Position numbers and translations under genes: made by a program
DNA from: Viola odorata
Taxonomy: Eukaryota > Streptophyta > Magnoliopsida > Malpighiales > Violaceae
Reading direction: 5' to 3'
DNA length: 64,000 bases
NCBI GenBank assembly: GCA_963691705.1
Contig: OY829538.1
Location: forward strand, 29,036,836-29,100,835
Shown: in pieces, positions 11,344-21,997 of the stretch
Numbering within the stretch: position 1 is the first letter of the stretch
Layout: each line of letters begins with the position of its first letter
Notes under the pieces: generated by a model
What the model saw: the letters and a program-made list of their open reading frames with translations, nothing else
Told to the model about the DNA's origin: nothing
Databases searched by the model: none

Positions 11344-11576
11344 TCTCAGCATGGTTGGTAGTTCAATTAATGCGGTGGCATTTAACCCTTTAAGAAGGGA
11401 CAATTTTCTCTTTCCAACACTTTTTGCCCTTGCTTCAAATTTTCTCTTTCGTCTTCCTTCGTCTTTTTCTCAGAAGAACTTCCTGGTCGCCCGCCGTCAT
11501 CCGCCGAGTCACCCGTAAATCTTCCCTTTTAAGGTACCACTACAATCCTTTCAGATTTCCTATTTGCTAGTTTATT

Positions 11577-13707
11577 ATGGTTAGGAATAGGCCGCGCCAG
11601 GTTATCTGGAGACCCGTGGATCCAGAGGTCGCACAATCACCCAATATTTTTACGTGCGATGTGGTTCTAAGGGCCGAACTGGAGGAACACGGTATTACCT
11701 TTCCCCCCGGATATGAACCCTTTGTTCCTGAAAGTTACATGCGGCTTCATAATCCGGCGTGGGGTTTCTGTAGGCTACTTTACTTTAAGATGTTCCTCTA
11801 TGGTTTTCGCTTTCCCGTCCATTATTCAATACTAACGCTGCTGCGGGAGCACAACCTTAATCCTGCCCAGATAACCCCTTCTTCCTGGTGTGGGGTTTAT
11901 GCCTTTCTTCGCGCTTGCGAGTTGAAGAACATTCTCACCCCATCCCTCAATTTATTTCGCAAATTCTTTAGTATGAATTGTCACAATTGTTTAATCGACA
12001 TCACTCCTCGATGGGATGACGCGTTCGTGCAGTCGTTCTCGAGCTACCGTCCCGTTTGTGGCGCATTAACTTTAACCAGGAGCTCATAGGCCCCATTTGG
12101 ACAAATCCCGTGGTATTGACCAGAACTGAGCTAGAGCAGGCTAACGCCTTATTGGACGTGGATACCTGCTATCGTATCCGCGAATTTGCTTTTTCCAAGC
12201 CTCTAGAGGAGTGCGTTATGGGTGAGTCTGTCTTTTCTCGCATTTTCTTTTGCATTCGTTCCTTGTCCTAACACGTTTCTTTTACAGGAGACACTGACGG
12301 TCGATCACCTGGTAATGCTGACACTCCTTTGAATGTAACGCCGCTCCAAACTTTACCAGCCTCTCCCCCTGCCGAAGGCTCTAATCGCCAAAGCGCTTGC
12401 CCCAGAGGGGAATGACCAAGACAGTCGCTCGGGGAGGGCGAAGGCTCGACGGCTTTGTCCGAGCTTCACGTTTCATCGAGAATTGGCTACCAGATCATTG
12501 CAGGAGAACAGACTCAATCCGACCCACCAAAAGGGTATTTGATAATGACGGCGAGGATATGGATGTTAAACCAGACCTCCGCCATGCTTCTTCCTCTCAC
12601 CGGAAAAAGCTTCGAGCAAACACGAGTGGGCGGGCTACCTAAGTTTCTTCTGTTAGTGCGGCGGCTGCTTCCATACCTATCGTTTCGTCCAAGGTAAGTA
12701 CTTCTCAGACTGTGAAGATCACTGAGATGTCGACTGCCACCCGTTCTACCGAGGCGGGGACCCCACCGATGACAGGCTCTCCTCCTACAGCTAACGCTCC
12801 TGATTCTCCAATTTCTCACTGTATTCCCGATGTAGTGGTCATGTTTTCCGCTGCGGATTTAGTTGCTGAGTTGCCGCCTAAAGCCCTTCCGTAATTGTTC
12901 TTTACTCCTATCTCGAATGTGATTACTGAGGGTTCTTCTTCAACTCCAACAGTCAATCTTTCCTATGGCGGCCCTAACGGGACCCCGAACTATCGTATGA
13001 ACTTGACATGGTTCTGTTTTGACGGTCTCCGCGCTGTCGGGGTGTCCAATCCTTTTTCCAGAGATGAGTTTACCGCACCCTTGATAGGGGAAATGATGAG
13101 TTCCCGTGAAGAGAAAGAGAAATTTCTTCAGCTTTCTCCGAAAGCCCGCCACCGGCATATTATGAATGACTCTCTGGATACCTTCCACCATCTGAACTAT
13201 CTGTTCGAAGTTCATGACCATGAATTGCGAAACTTTTCTAACGCGATATGCGCTCAAAAGGTGTAGCTTGACCAAACGGCGGACCAAGCGAGGTTGCTAA
13301 CACGTCTCCATGACGAGTCACGGAAAGAACTAAACAGAGAGAGATCCGCAGGGAAAGCGAAGGTTGAGGTTCTTGAGGCAGAGTTAGCGTTGGAAAAGAA
13401 GAAAAATCTCCTTCTTCGAGAAGAGATGCTAGCTCAAGACGAGGAGTTTGCTAGGACACCGCTGAAAATAGAGTGGTTGAAAAAGAAGGTCTTGGAAGCC
13501 TTCACCTCTAGATTCGCAGCTCGCTTTAAGGGTGACTCTTCTGATCCGGCCCAGGTTGCTGACTATGTTTCTGCCGTGATAGACGAGGTTAGCGAAAGCA
13601 GGAATGGCTCGTCTACCCTGGAGGGAGAAAGGACTGACGACAACGGTGGTGGGGGTGCACAACATTTTCCCCCGAGGGGTGGCTCGAGTGCCGCAGTAAA
13701 TTCCTGA
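11577..13707 (+). pseudogene. Antisense unit 3: decayed gypsy-type transposon domain (aORF)
   Basis: The first 160 codons (MVRNRPRQVIW...) include FKMFLYGFRFPVHYSIL, LNPAQITPSSWCGVY and LTPSLNLFRKFF. This pattern fits the plant 'putative gypsy type transposon' family (Transposase_28) from memory. A frameshift near 12050 moves reading to the frame of WRINFNQELIGP. A small intron with GTGAGT (12222) and TTTTACAG (ends 12287) is plausible. Later frames carry stops at 12892 (TAA) and 13264 (TAG) inside a region ending in a charged coiled coil (about 13300-13520: ELNRERSAGKAKVEVLEAEL, then acidic residues). Paralogous to unit 4 and antisense to pol. Not functional as it stands; the exon structure between 12288 and 12712 is uncertain. 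Confidence 0.55.
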
Positions 13708-14341
13708 ATCTCCCCCTTGATTGTTATTCCATTCGCTATCTATATTTATTTTATTCTTCCCTGGAAAATCATTTGACATCGTTCTTTCTATAATAATGCT
13801 GACGCGGTGCAGCTTTTATCTCATCGTTTGGTTCATTGTATTGTTTCTGTTACTCACTCTTCGTTAGCTTCTCTATACTGTTGCGTCATTTCGCGAGGTT
13901 GCGCGGTGAGGCTAGCACTGCTTTTTAGGTCATTAAATGCTGCAAATCCCTAATTAATGCGATTTGAAGAGTAATGATGAGGAAAGACACGTGTCCTTCT
14001 CACTGAGAGGCGTTTGAAGCAAGCGCCATCTAGGGAGATGCGAGTGCTGAAGCATTTCATCATCGTTTTAAAACTTACGCCTTCTCGCGCGTGCCACACT
14101 CTTTGTCACGCCGCTTCGCCATGTGTCAGTTGTTAACTGGTCATGCCTTTTTACCCTCTCAGGGTTATATATAATGTTTTCCCTATCTCCTCTTTCTTTT
14201 TTAATCTCCTTTCTCGTCCGTTGTTACCTTCTGGAAAATAACCCGCGTCGCTCCTTCTTTTCTGGTCTGGGACTCCTGGTGTTTTCTTTTGCGAAGGTAC
14301 ACACGCCCTTTCTTTCTCTTTCTTTCTTCTTTTTGTTAGTC
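13708..14341 (+). promoter_or_regulatory. Spacer and likely promoter of antisense unit 4
   Basis: No ORF of interest. A G-box in ACACGTGTC (CACGTG at 13988-13993) and a TATA-like TTATATATAA (14165-14174) stand 350 and 170 bp before the ATG at 14342. The leader from 14175 to 14341 is rich in CT. The order of G-box, TATA and CT-rich leader parallels the sequence in front of units 2 and 3. Confidence 0.4.
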
Positions 14342-16278
14342 ATGGCTAAGACTCGTTCTAAGAAATCTGCTGAGGAAGAAGATCCTCAAAGGTCTGTTGG
14401 GGAAGAAAAAATTGATAATACGCCCACTTCTCTCTATACTCTGCCTTTAATTCATCGTAAATTGGCCGAGTCTAGTGTTCGGTTCCCTAAGGATTGTCCC
14501 GTGCATGTTGCTTTTGAATCGCTCCGCCTGAACAGTCCTTTACCTGGTAATAGTAGAATGATGTATGCTAAATTGTTTGATTATGGGTTTCGGCTTCCCC
14601 TTGATCCGCTCGTGAAACTGTTGCTGGCTGATTCTGACTTAGCTCCGGCTCAGTTGAGCCCTAACGCGATTTGCGTTGTTAGTGCCTTTGCAGCATTGTG
14701 CCGATTCAAAGGGATTGAATCCCCCTCTTTAGCGTTACTTCATAATATTTTCCAGTTGTACTCTCGTAAGTGATATCGATATCCCCCCGTTATGAAGATA
14801 GCTCGCTGAAGCCCTTTACTTGGAAACTCATGGGTATTGAATCCTCCGTTCCTGGCTGGAAGGAGGGATTTTTCATTGTTGACCTGCCTGAGCCTTTATG
14901 GAGGGCCGACTTTAATGAAGAAATTAAAGATGGGGCTTGGGGTAGCAGGAAACCCCTTTCTGACCCGGAAGATGGTTGGTTGAAGACGCTGCTTCAACTG
15001 GACTTTAGCGTTGACGCCCCTAAAGTAGCTAACGGGTTGGATATGGAGAAATGCAAAAAGGGTGAGCGTTTGGCCTTTTTCCTTTACGCTGCAGGGAAGT
15101 ACTAACGCTAACATTTTGTAAATATGCAGTGCCTCCACCTGGTTTGGAGCCTGAGTACTTTTGAAGGAAGAGGAAACGGGAGCAAAGGAAAAAGGCGGAA
15201 GCCGAGGCCGAAGCTGTCGCAGCTGCTACCGCTGTTGAAAGGGAGGTTACCGCTGCTACTCTAGACACTGCCCAAATGCCGCCTCCACGGACTCGTGCTG
15301 TGAAGAAGAAGAGGGCTAGGAAAGCGAGCGTTACACATCTCGCTTCTTCCCAGACTGCCATTTCTTCGGAGGCGACAACTGATACGATCCCTTCTGGAAT
15401 TCCTCTGATTCCTTTAAGCACCCAGGTATTTATTTATTTCCCCTACCGCTTTCTTTCTTTCCGCACAGTTTTCTTATTATGCTTTTGTGTTATTAGGAAG
15501 TCGGCGCTGTTTCTGCTCATTCATCTTCTCAAGGCGGCATGTCTATCGCAGAGTCCCTCATAGAGCGTCAGAAAAAGGCTTGTTATGAGCTTCAAAATAG
15601 CCCTTCGTCGTCTGCCGCTAATCCTCCTCTAACGACCCTTGGGGGCGGTGGTGCGCCTGTCGAGCAATCGCAAGGCGCTAGTTTCGACGGCGATCCTCAC
15701 ACTTTTAGTGATTCTCCGCTCTATTCTACTTCCGCTGCTACAGGCTTTAACGCGAACGCTCTTAATCTTGGAGCGCTTGGCGGGGAGGGTCTTTTGTTCC
15801 TAACATGGGAGACTCCAACAGCCGCCCTCCTTCTCCCTCTACTCTACTTTTCGTTTCGATGTCTCCACCTGCTGTCGCGAGGGGCGGCCCTGTTCCCAAC
15901 TTGATGGTTGGCGCCACTTCATATCTTCCTCCCGTCCTCCCTACTCACCAGATTGACTTGCGCTCTTTTAGAGTTAACGCTCTGCAATTTCCGGCGGATG
16001 CTAGCAGTGACGCTATCCTCGTGTCTACCTCCTTCCTGGCAGCTGAGATGATGTTTCTTCAAAGAGAGAGGGATGTCTTTGTGGCTAAGAGTCAACAGGA
16101 GCGCATAAACTTCCTCCGTTCTCAAGTGTTTTCTTCCTTCTTCCATCTCCATTACATGGACGAGGAAAATGCCAGAGTGACGGCAGATGGGCAAGGGGAG
16201 ATAGATAAGCTGATTGTTACTGTGATATGGACACCTCTCCAGCTCTACTTCACTGGTTATCAACCACTCAGTTACTAG
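14342..16278 (+). pseudogene. Antisense unit 4: second gypsy-type transposon domain gene (aORF), decayed
   Basis: The start MAKTRSKKSAEEEDP was chosen because it follows the TATA box at 14165. Residues about 75-140 include KLFDYGFRLPLDPLVKLLL, LAPAQLSPNAICVV and SPSLALLHNIFQLY, aligning with unit 3 and with the Transposase_28-like family. A frameshift at about 14770 joins the frame of PRYEDSSLKPFTWKLMG. Introns are likely at 15062-15129 (GTGAGC...ATGCAG) and from 15426 to about 15497 (GTATTT...TTATTAG). After the first intron come VPPPGLEPEYF, a TGA at 15163 fitting CGA to TGA, then a Lys/Arg/Ala-rich stretch. A second frameshift lies near 15810. The tail (15805-16278) includes LQRERDVFVAKSQQERINF. 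Confidence 0.55.
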
Positions 16279-16314
16279 CTAGGGTATCTCTTTTCATTCT
16301 AAATATCAACGGTT

Positions 16315-16895
16315 GGCTTGGGGCGTGCCTCGTCTTAGTGAGCCGTCTGATCAGGACCGAGCATCACAAAGATAGGATTTTCACTCCCAAGCGTTGAAAC
16401 CTCGCGTCTCTGGAGCGTGCCTCATCTTAGTGGTCCGTCTGTGTGAGCACGGTTGCCACAAGGATAGGATTTTCACTTCCAGGATAGAGTTGCTCTCTCC
16501 TCGGGGCGTGCCTCATCTTAATGGGTCGTCTATGTGAGCACGGTTGCCATAAGGATAGGATTTTCACTCCCAAGGATGCCGGGGCGTGCCTCGTTTTAAT
16601 GGGCCGTCTATGTGAGCACGGTTACCACAAGGATAGGATTTTCACTCCCGGGGGCGTTGGGGCGTGCCTCGTCTTAATGGGCCGTCTATGTGAGCACGGT
16701 TACCACAAGGATAGGATTTTCACTCCCGGGGGCGTTGGGACGTGCCTCGTCTTAATGGGCCGTCTATGTGAGCACGGTTACCACAAGGATAGGATTTTCA
16801 CTCCCAACGCTATGTTATGCCAGGGCGTGCCTCGTCTTAGTGAGTTGTCTGATCAGGACCAGCCATCACAAGGATAGGATTTTCACTCCTGGCAT
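16315..16895. repeat. Tandem array, ~7 units of 78-92 bp, between pol and antisense units
   Basis: Units begin with GCGTGCCTCGTCTTA at about 16323, 16415, 16506, 16584, 16662, 16740 and 16825, and share CACAAGGATAGGATTTTCAC. Spacing is 92, 91, 78, 78, 78 and 85 bp; the central copies are almost identical. On the element's sense strand the array lies just 3' of integrase. Retand of Silene is published as carrying an amplified tandem repeat in its 3' untranslated region, so the position fits. An open frame of 118 codons through the array is a by-product of the repeat period. Confidence 0.85.
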
Positions 16896-16989
16896 TCTTC
16901 ATTGCCTGCATATTTCCAGTTACAAAGTGCACGGAGAGTGCTTCTGATTCATTTGTTAGAATAATGCTGATATTACCGGATAAGAAAGA

Positions 16990-18135
16990 CTAGTTTCTGG
17001 CATGGTATAGCTTCAGCCGAGCTATGTTCCAAGAGTTTTGCAGGGGAGTCCCATCGAGTGTTTCCAAGTGGTATGCTCCTCTCCTTACAACACGGGTGAC
17101 ATGGTATGGTCTGTCCCAATTTGGGCTAAGCTTCCCCATGAGTTGCCCTACTGCTCGTTTGTCTCTGAGCACTAGATCCCCTGCTTTAAGCAATCGCTCT
17201 CTCACTTGCCTATTGTGGTACTGTGTCATTTTCCTTTTGTAATGCAGGGTTTTTAGGAGAGTCTCCTCATGTATCTCTGGTAGTGCATCAAGGTTAGCGC
17301 GTAACCTTGACTCATTGGTTTCCTCTCTGAAATGAGCCACTCGAAGGCTTATAGTGCCAATTTTTACTAGCGTGATGACTTCTGTTCCAAAGGCCAACGC
17401 GAATGGGGTTTCTCCCGTGCTGGCCTTGACAGTCATACGGTAGGCCCACAATACGTATGGTAGTTCATCTGGCCATTTCTTTTTGGAACCTTCCAGGTTT
17501 CTTTTGATGCCGCTAAGAATACTGCGGTTAGTCACTTCGGCCTGGCCATTAGTTTGAGGGTGCGCTATGGAAGAGAACCTTTGTTCGATCTGAAATTCTG
17601 CACATTGATCTCTGAAGAATTGGCTCGTAAACTGCGTTCCATTGTCGCTAACTAGTACACGAGGTACCCCAAATCGCATAATGACTTGGTGCTTAAAGAA
17701 ATGCTAGATTTTCTCAGTGGTGATGGTGGCTAACGCCTCTGCTTCTGCCCATTTTGTGAAATAGTCTACCGCCACGACCACAAATTTTAATTGATATCTG
17801 GCCTTCGGAAACGGGCTCAAAATGTCAATGCCCCATTTGGCAAACGGGCATGGTGCGACTATCTCTGAAATCTGCACAGCCGGTTTTCGAGGGATCTTAG
17901 CGTATTCTTGACATTTCTGATAGGTTTTTACGAAGTTGTGGCAATCTCTCCGAATAGTAGGCAAGTAGAAACCTGACCGAAAGACTTGGGCTGCCAAGGT
18001 GTCACTGGCGACGTGCATGGCGCATATTCCTTCATGAATTTCTCGCAACACGTGAAGGCCTTCCTGCTCCGATATGCACTTAGTGGCCGGATGGGAGAAA
18101 CATCTCTGGATCAATTCTCCATTGTAGTACGTGCA
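16990..18135 (-). pseudogene. Integrase of the Tat-like element, one in-frame stop
   Basis: Continues the RNase H reading frame. A zinc-binding part carries HEGICAMH and DCHNFVKTYQKCQ; the first Cys of the expected CxxC pair is Tyr (codon 17922-17920), so the HHCC motif is incomplete. The catalytic core shows WGIDILSPFP, VSDNGTQF and TNGQAEVTNR, giving the D, D and E residues. A C-terminal SH3-like/chromodomain-less tail ends LQNSWNIARLKLYHARN. A TAG at 17706-17704 in EKI-stop-HFF fits CAG to TAG. Another stop, TGA at 18138-18136, separates it from RNase H and fits CGA to TGA. Integrase would join element DNA to the genome; this copy cannot make it intact. Confidence 0.85.
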
Positions 18136-19539
18136 TCATGCCGCTCGTTTCAGGATTTTCCTTTTTTTCGCGTTTTCTGCCGGTAGCTCGTCATGCTTCA
18201 GATATTTTATTACTGGGATTCTCCAGTCGTTCTCTACTCCCTCCACGCAAAGAGATGCTTGTTCTTCCATGAAAGAAGGCGTGGATAGCTCCCCGTAGTG
18301 CACATCCTTGGGTACGGAGGCTTCTAAGTTGGCTGCCATTTTGGCGAGATTGTCAGCCTCCGCATTATCCTCCCTGGGAATATGCTCAAAGGTGACTTGG
18401 CTGCCTTTTTTCTGTATTTTCGATAGCTCACGCTTTACTTTGGCCAGGTATTGAATCATGATAGGCTCTCTGGCTTGGGAGTTCCCTAGGACTTGGTCTA
18501 TTATCAATTTAGAATCTCTGCGTATCTTTAAGCGTAGACCGCGTTCCGCTCCTGTGGCGTGCGCAACTTCAACAGAGAAGCTATTTCCTATTCTGAGCCC
18601 TGCTAGCAACACTTCGTATTCAGCCGCATTGTTGGACAACGGTTGCAAAATTCTGATGGCATATCGTATCTCTATACCGTTTGGTCCGACTAGGAAAACA
18701 CCCGCGCCTGCTAACTCTTGATTTTTTGCTCCGCCTACGTGAATAACCCATAAGTCCGTATATGTTTTCGGGGACGAGAGGTATGAATCCTCTGGCTCCT
18801 CTTCTGACAGGTCTGTTAGCGCATACTTTGTGAATGCGCATTCCGCTATGAAGTCCGCTAACGCTTGGGCTTTAATAGCTGGTCTAGCTTTGTACTGTAG
18901 CTCGTATTGTTCGAGTTTGATTGCCCAAATTAACATTCTTCCTGAGGACTCTGGTTTTCTAAAGATTTTTCTCAAAGGCTGGTTGGTGAGTACTATGACG
19001 GGGTGGGCTTGGAAGTACCGATCCATCTTCCGCGTTGCCTGTATTAGGGCAAGCGTTATCTTCTCAATGCGGGCGTATCGTAGCTCAGCGTCTTTCAATA
19101 TGTGGCTGACAAAAAATACGGGGTGGTGTATATGCCCTTCACTTCGTACGAGGACAACACCAACTACCTCGTCAGCTACGCCCAGGTATAAATATAGCTC
19201 ATCGCCGGGTCCAGGCCTCGTTAGCACTAGATCAGATGAGAGATAAGCTTTTAACCCTGCGAATGCTTTCTCACATTCCTCTGTCCACCTGAAGGGGGCC
19301 TTGTTTCGAATGACCTTGAAAAAGGGTAAGCATCTCTCACCCTGCTTGGAGATGAACCGTCCTAATGCGATGACGCGCCCAGTGAGCTTCTGTATTTCTT
19401 TGACAGTCCGAGGGGGTATCATGTCTTGGATGGCTTTTATCTTCGAAGGGTTAGGCTGGATACCCTTCCAGCTAACCACATAGCCTAAGAATTTACCCGT
19501 TTGGAACGCGAACATGCATTTTCGCGGATTCAATTTCAT
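18136..19539 (-). pseudogene. RT thumb, RNase H and second (archaeal-like) RNase H
   Basis: This 467-codon open frame starts at the RT palm/thumb border (KLNPRKCMFAF, FLGYVVS). Residues about 115-195 are the native retroviral-type RNase H (LYLYLGVADEVVGVVLV, FFVSHILKDAELRYARIEK). Residues about 263-400 are a second RNase H-like domain (WVIHVGGAKN, NNAAEYEVLLAGL, RRDSKLIIDQVLG, IPREDNAEADNLAKMA). The extra domain is characteristic of the plant Tat lineage. In it the first catalytic Asp (HVDGA in relatives) is Gly at residue 269 (codon GGC, 18735-18733), while E307, D342 and D396 are present. It reads in frame with integrase. Confidence 0.85.
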
Positions 19540-20343
19540 TTTGTACTTTTCATCACATTGAAGACTTCTTCCAAGTCAGCCAGGTGGTCATTAAAGCTTT
19601 GACTTTTGACTAGGATGTCGTCCACGTAGGCTTCTACATTTTTCCCAATTTGCTTTTCAAAGACTTTATTTGCCATGTGCTGGAATGTTGCCCCGATATT
19701 TTTCAGCCCAAACGGCATTGCAGTGTAGCAGTAAGTGGCCTTCAGGGTGATGAAGGCGGTTTTCACTTCGTCTTCCACGGCCATGGGAATTTGATGATAC
19801 CCGGAGTTAGCATCTAGAGAGCTTAGGTAGGCATACCCAGCGGTTTGGTAACCAACTGATCGATTCGAGGAAGGGGATAGAAATCCTTGGGGCAAGCATC
19901 GTTCAAGTCGGTGAAGTCGATGCACATGCGCCAATCTCCATTAGGCTTAGGGACTAACACAGGGTTAGCCAGCCAGGTCGGGTATTGAACTTCTCGGATG
20001 AACCCCGAGTCCGTGAGCTTTAATAGTTCCTTCTCGATAGCTGCTATCTTTTCCGGTGAGAAAACGCGCCGCCTTTGCTGAATAGGCTTGGTATTAGGGT
20101 TAACGTTCAACCGATGTTCCGCAACCTCTCGCAAAATTCCAGGCATATCCGTTGATTTCCACGCGAATTCTCCTTTGCATTTTCTTAGCAGTCGAGCTAA
20201 CTGCACATTCTCTTCAGGGCTTAGCTTTTTGCTGATCAAGAGATTCGCTTCACTGTCCTCACCGATAGGTATTGACATCATCTTATCCAGTGGCTGAGTG
20301 CGCTTTTCTTCCTTATCATCGAAGGGATTGTCCGCTACGCATA
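19536..20343 (-). pseudogene. Reverse transcriptase palm/fingers, frameshifted
   Basis: From 20343 leftward the reading gives LVCVADNPFDDKEE, then (20281 on) the linker and the RT N-terminal motifs RRRVFSPEKIAAIEKEL, FIREVQYPTWLANPVLV, DWRMCIDFTDLNDACP and FYPLPRIDQLV. A frameshift near 19860 moves to the frame with YLSSLDANSGYHQIPM, TAMPFGLKNIGATFQHM and the catalytic YVDD (AYVDDILVKS). A second frameshift near 19545 joins the RNase H frame. A third, near 20345, separates it from protease. The polymerase motifs are otherwise well kept, so the lesions look recent. Not functional as a single protein. Confidence 0.85.
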
Positions 20344-21386
20344 CTAACGATCACAACTCCTTTGAGTCATGAGCAAGTAGCATTCGGCAGCTAGCTTCTG
20401 GTCTCCTTTGATCGAAACCACACCGTCCCACAAGGGGTATTTCATCCACAGGTGCTTTTGTGATATCGCTGCCCCAAAGCGATTGAGGAACGACCGCCCT
20501 AGTATGGCATTATAGGGTAGAGTCAAGTCTACGACCAGGAATAATAACTCTTCTGAGCGTTTGGATGTGTCTTCTCGGAAATACACTGGTAGTGACGTGA
20601 TCCCTGTTACCGGGATCGGGACACCATCAACCCCAATAATTGGCCTTTTACAAGGCGTTAGCTCATTGTCAGGGCGCTTCATTAGGTTGTATGCTTCTAG
20701 CGAAAATAGATTTACCGCGCTCCCATTATCGACAAGAGTTCTTCTTACTCCGTGACTGCCGATAACGGGTGTTACTACCAACGCATCGTTATGCAGGAAA
20801 ATAGTGTCTTTCTCGTCTTCTTCTGAGAAGGACAATACCATCCTGTCTAAAGTACTTATTGCCTTGATTTTCACCTGTGCGCTTTCTCGTTTGCGCTTCT
20901 CCCTAGGACCGGGCATTTGTTTTATAGCTTCATCAAAGTAGGGTGTCCCGCTCGCGATGATGTTAATCATAGGCACTTGGTTGCTGCGAACAGTGAGTGT
21001 CTCCCTATTTTGCCCGAGGGCGATCGCGTTTGCTCCCGTGGCGTGAGAAGGCGTTTGCCTATGGTCAGTTATCCTTTCAGCTGGATTGTTCCTGGCCCCT
21101 TCTCTTGCCTTGGTGGCAAACTCTCCGAGATAGCCTTCTTCAACTAGGTGTTCTATGGCCAGTTTTAGTTCTCTGCACACATCCGTCGAATGTCCTTTGA
21201 CTTTGTGGAACTTACAGAACGCATTCTCTCTTCCTCCCATAATTACTCCTGATTTCACAGGAGCTGGGTAACGGATGGGTAGATTTCGTTGCTGAACTAT
21301 CGCTAGGATTTCTGCTCTTGGGAGTATGAGGGAAGGAAGGTCATCGATTTTTTTGAAAATTATACACCTGTTTATTTTCGTCAATC
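20344..21386 (-). pseudogene. Gag C-terminus and protease of the Tat-like element, 5'-truncated
   Basis: Reading leftward, the visible gag end includes LPRAEILAIVQQRNLP and a CxxHx4HxxxxC-like knuckle, CKFHKVKGHSTDVCRELK, followed by LVEEGYLGEF. The retropepsin domain has TLVDNGSAVNLFSLEAYNLM, with the DNGS form of the active site common in plant Tat elements, and NAILGRSFLNRFGA. The upstream edge is at about 21386, where Ogre LTR sequence starts, so capsid and matrix parts of gag are missing. It ends at TAG (20346-20344) next to a frameshift into RT. Confidence 0.8.
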
Positions 21387-21997
21387 TGATGTTTATTTTT
21401 GCGCTTCATATCGCTTAAATTTTATTTCGTACTTTTCCACATTTTTTATCACTTTTTCCGTTTGAACTCGTATCGGTTCCGAGTCAAATCATCAAAACCG
21501 AGGGTCGGACAATTTTACTCGTTAGCTAATTAGTTTTATTATTATTTTAACTCGCACCATTTTATTGCATTTCACCCAATTTATGTTTTTAGCATTTTCT
21601 TACGCCCGAAATTTTATTACTTACAGGGGAATTTTTATCAAACTTCAGCGAACTTTTCATCATTCACTGTGTGTTAATTATTTCAGCCTATTTTATTCTA
21701 CATATTAGCATTTTTGGTTCGGGTTTTTATCCATTTTCGGACAAAATTACCCGTACCATCGACTCGAACCAATAATAAATAGTTTCCTCGTGCGCACCCC
21801 ATCAGCATTTAATGCTCCCTTACAATCGCCGCACCTGTCACTGTTCTCTACGCCTTCGCCATCTCCTCGCCGAACATCACACCATCGCCGCTCTACCCTC
21901 CCTACTCACTCGTCTATCACCGTCTGCCTCGTTCTCTTCCCCAACGGTTGATGCCTCTCTACTCCCCTACTCCTTCGGCAAACTTCACCCTGCCCTC
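21387..21997 (+). mobile_element. 5' LTR of the Ogre-like element, left part (U3)
   Basis: Non-coding, AT-rich, with a start chosen at TGATGTTTATTTTTG because Tat gag coding ends there; this outer edge is tentative. The last bases CCCTC (21993-21997) are duplicated at 48816-48820. Removing the intervening insertion joins CCCTC to TATAAATT, restoring a promoter. The downstream part of the same LTR is at 48821-50721, giving about 2.5 kb in all. ORFs over 21812-22033 look accidental. Confidence 0.6.
21993..21997. other. Target-site duplication CCCTC, left copy
   Basis: CCCTC directly precedes the terminal TGTCGCGCCCC of LTR C. The same 5 bp follow the terminal GGGTATCAACA of LTR E at 48816-48820. 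Five-base duplication is normal for Ty3/gypsy integration. Confidence 0.85.

Larger units (their letters stand above)
9118..21386 (-). mobile_element. Tat/Retand-like Ty3/gypsy element, 5'-truncated
   Basis: On the minus strand, from high to low coordinates, come the end of gag and protease (21384-20344), RT (20281-19536), RNase H plus a second RNase H-like domain (19539-18136) and integrase (18114-16990). A tandem-repeat block and four opposite-strand gene units follow, then a 3' LTR ending at 9118. Integrase after RNase H defines Ty3/gypsy. Dual RNase H, antisense ORFs and a tandem array 3' of pol are published traits of the plant Tat lineage (Retand in Silene). The 5' LTR, PBS and most of gag are missing where the Ogre LTR begins. 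It inserted into the leader of element B. Confidence 0.75.

Noticed and set aside
16521..16877. 118-codon repetitive ORF in the 78-bp array
   Set aside because: 78 is divisible by three, so a frame stays open by chance; no start context or domain.
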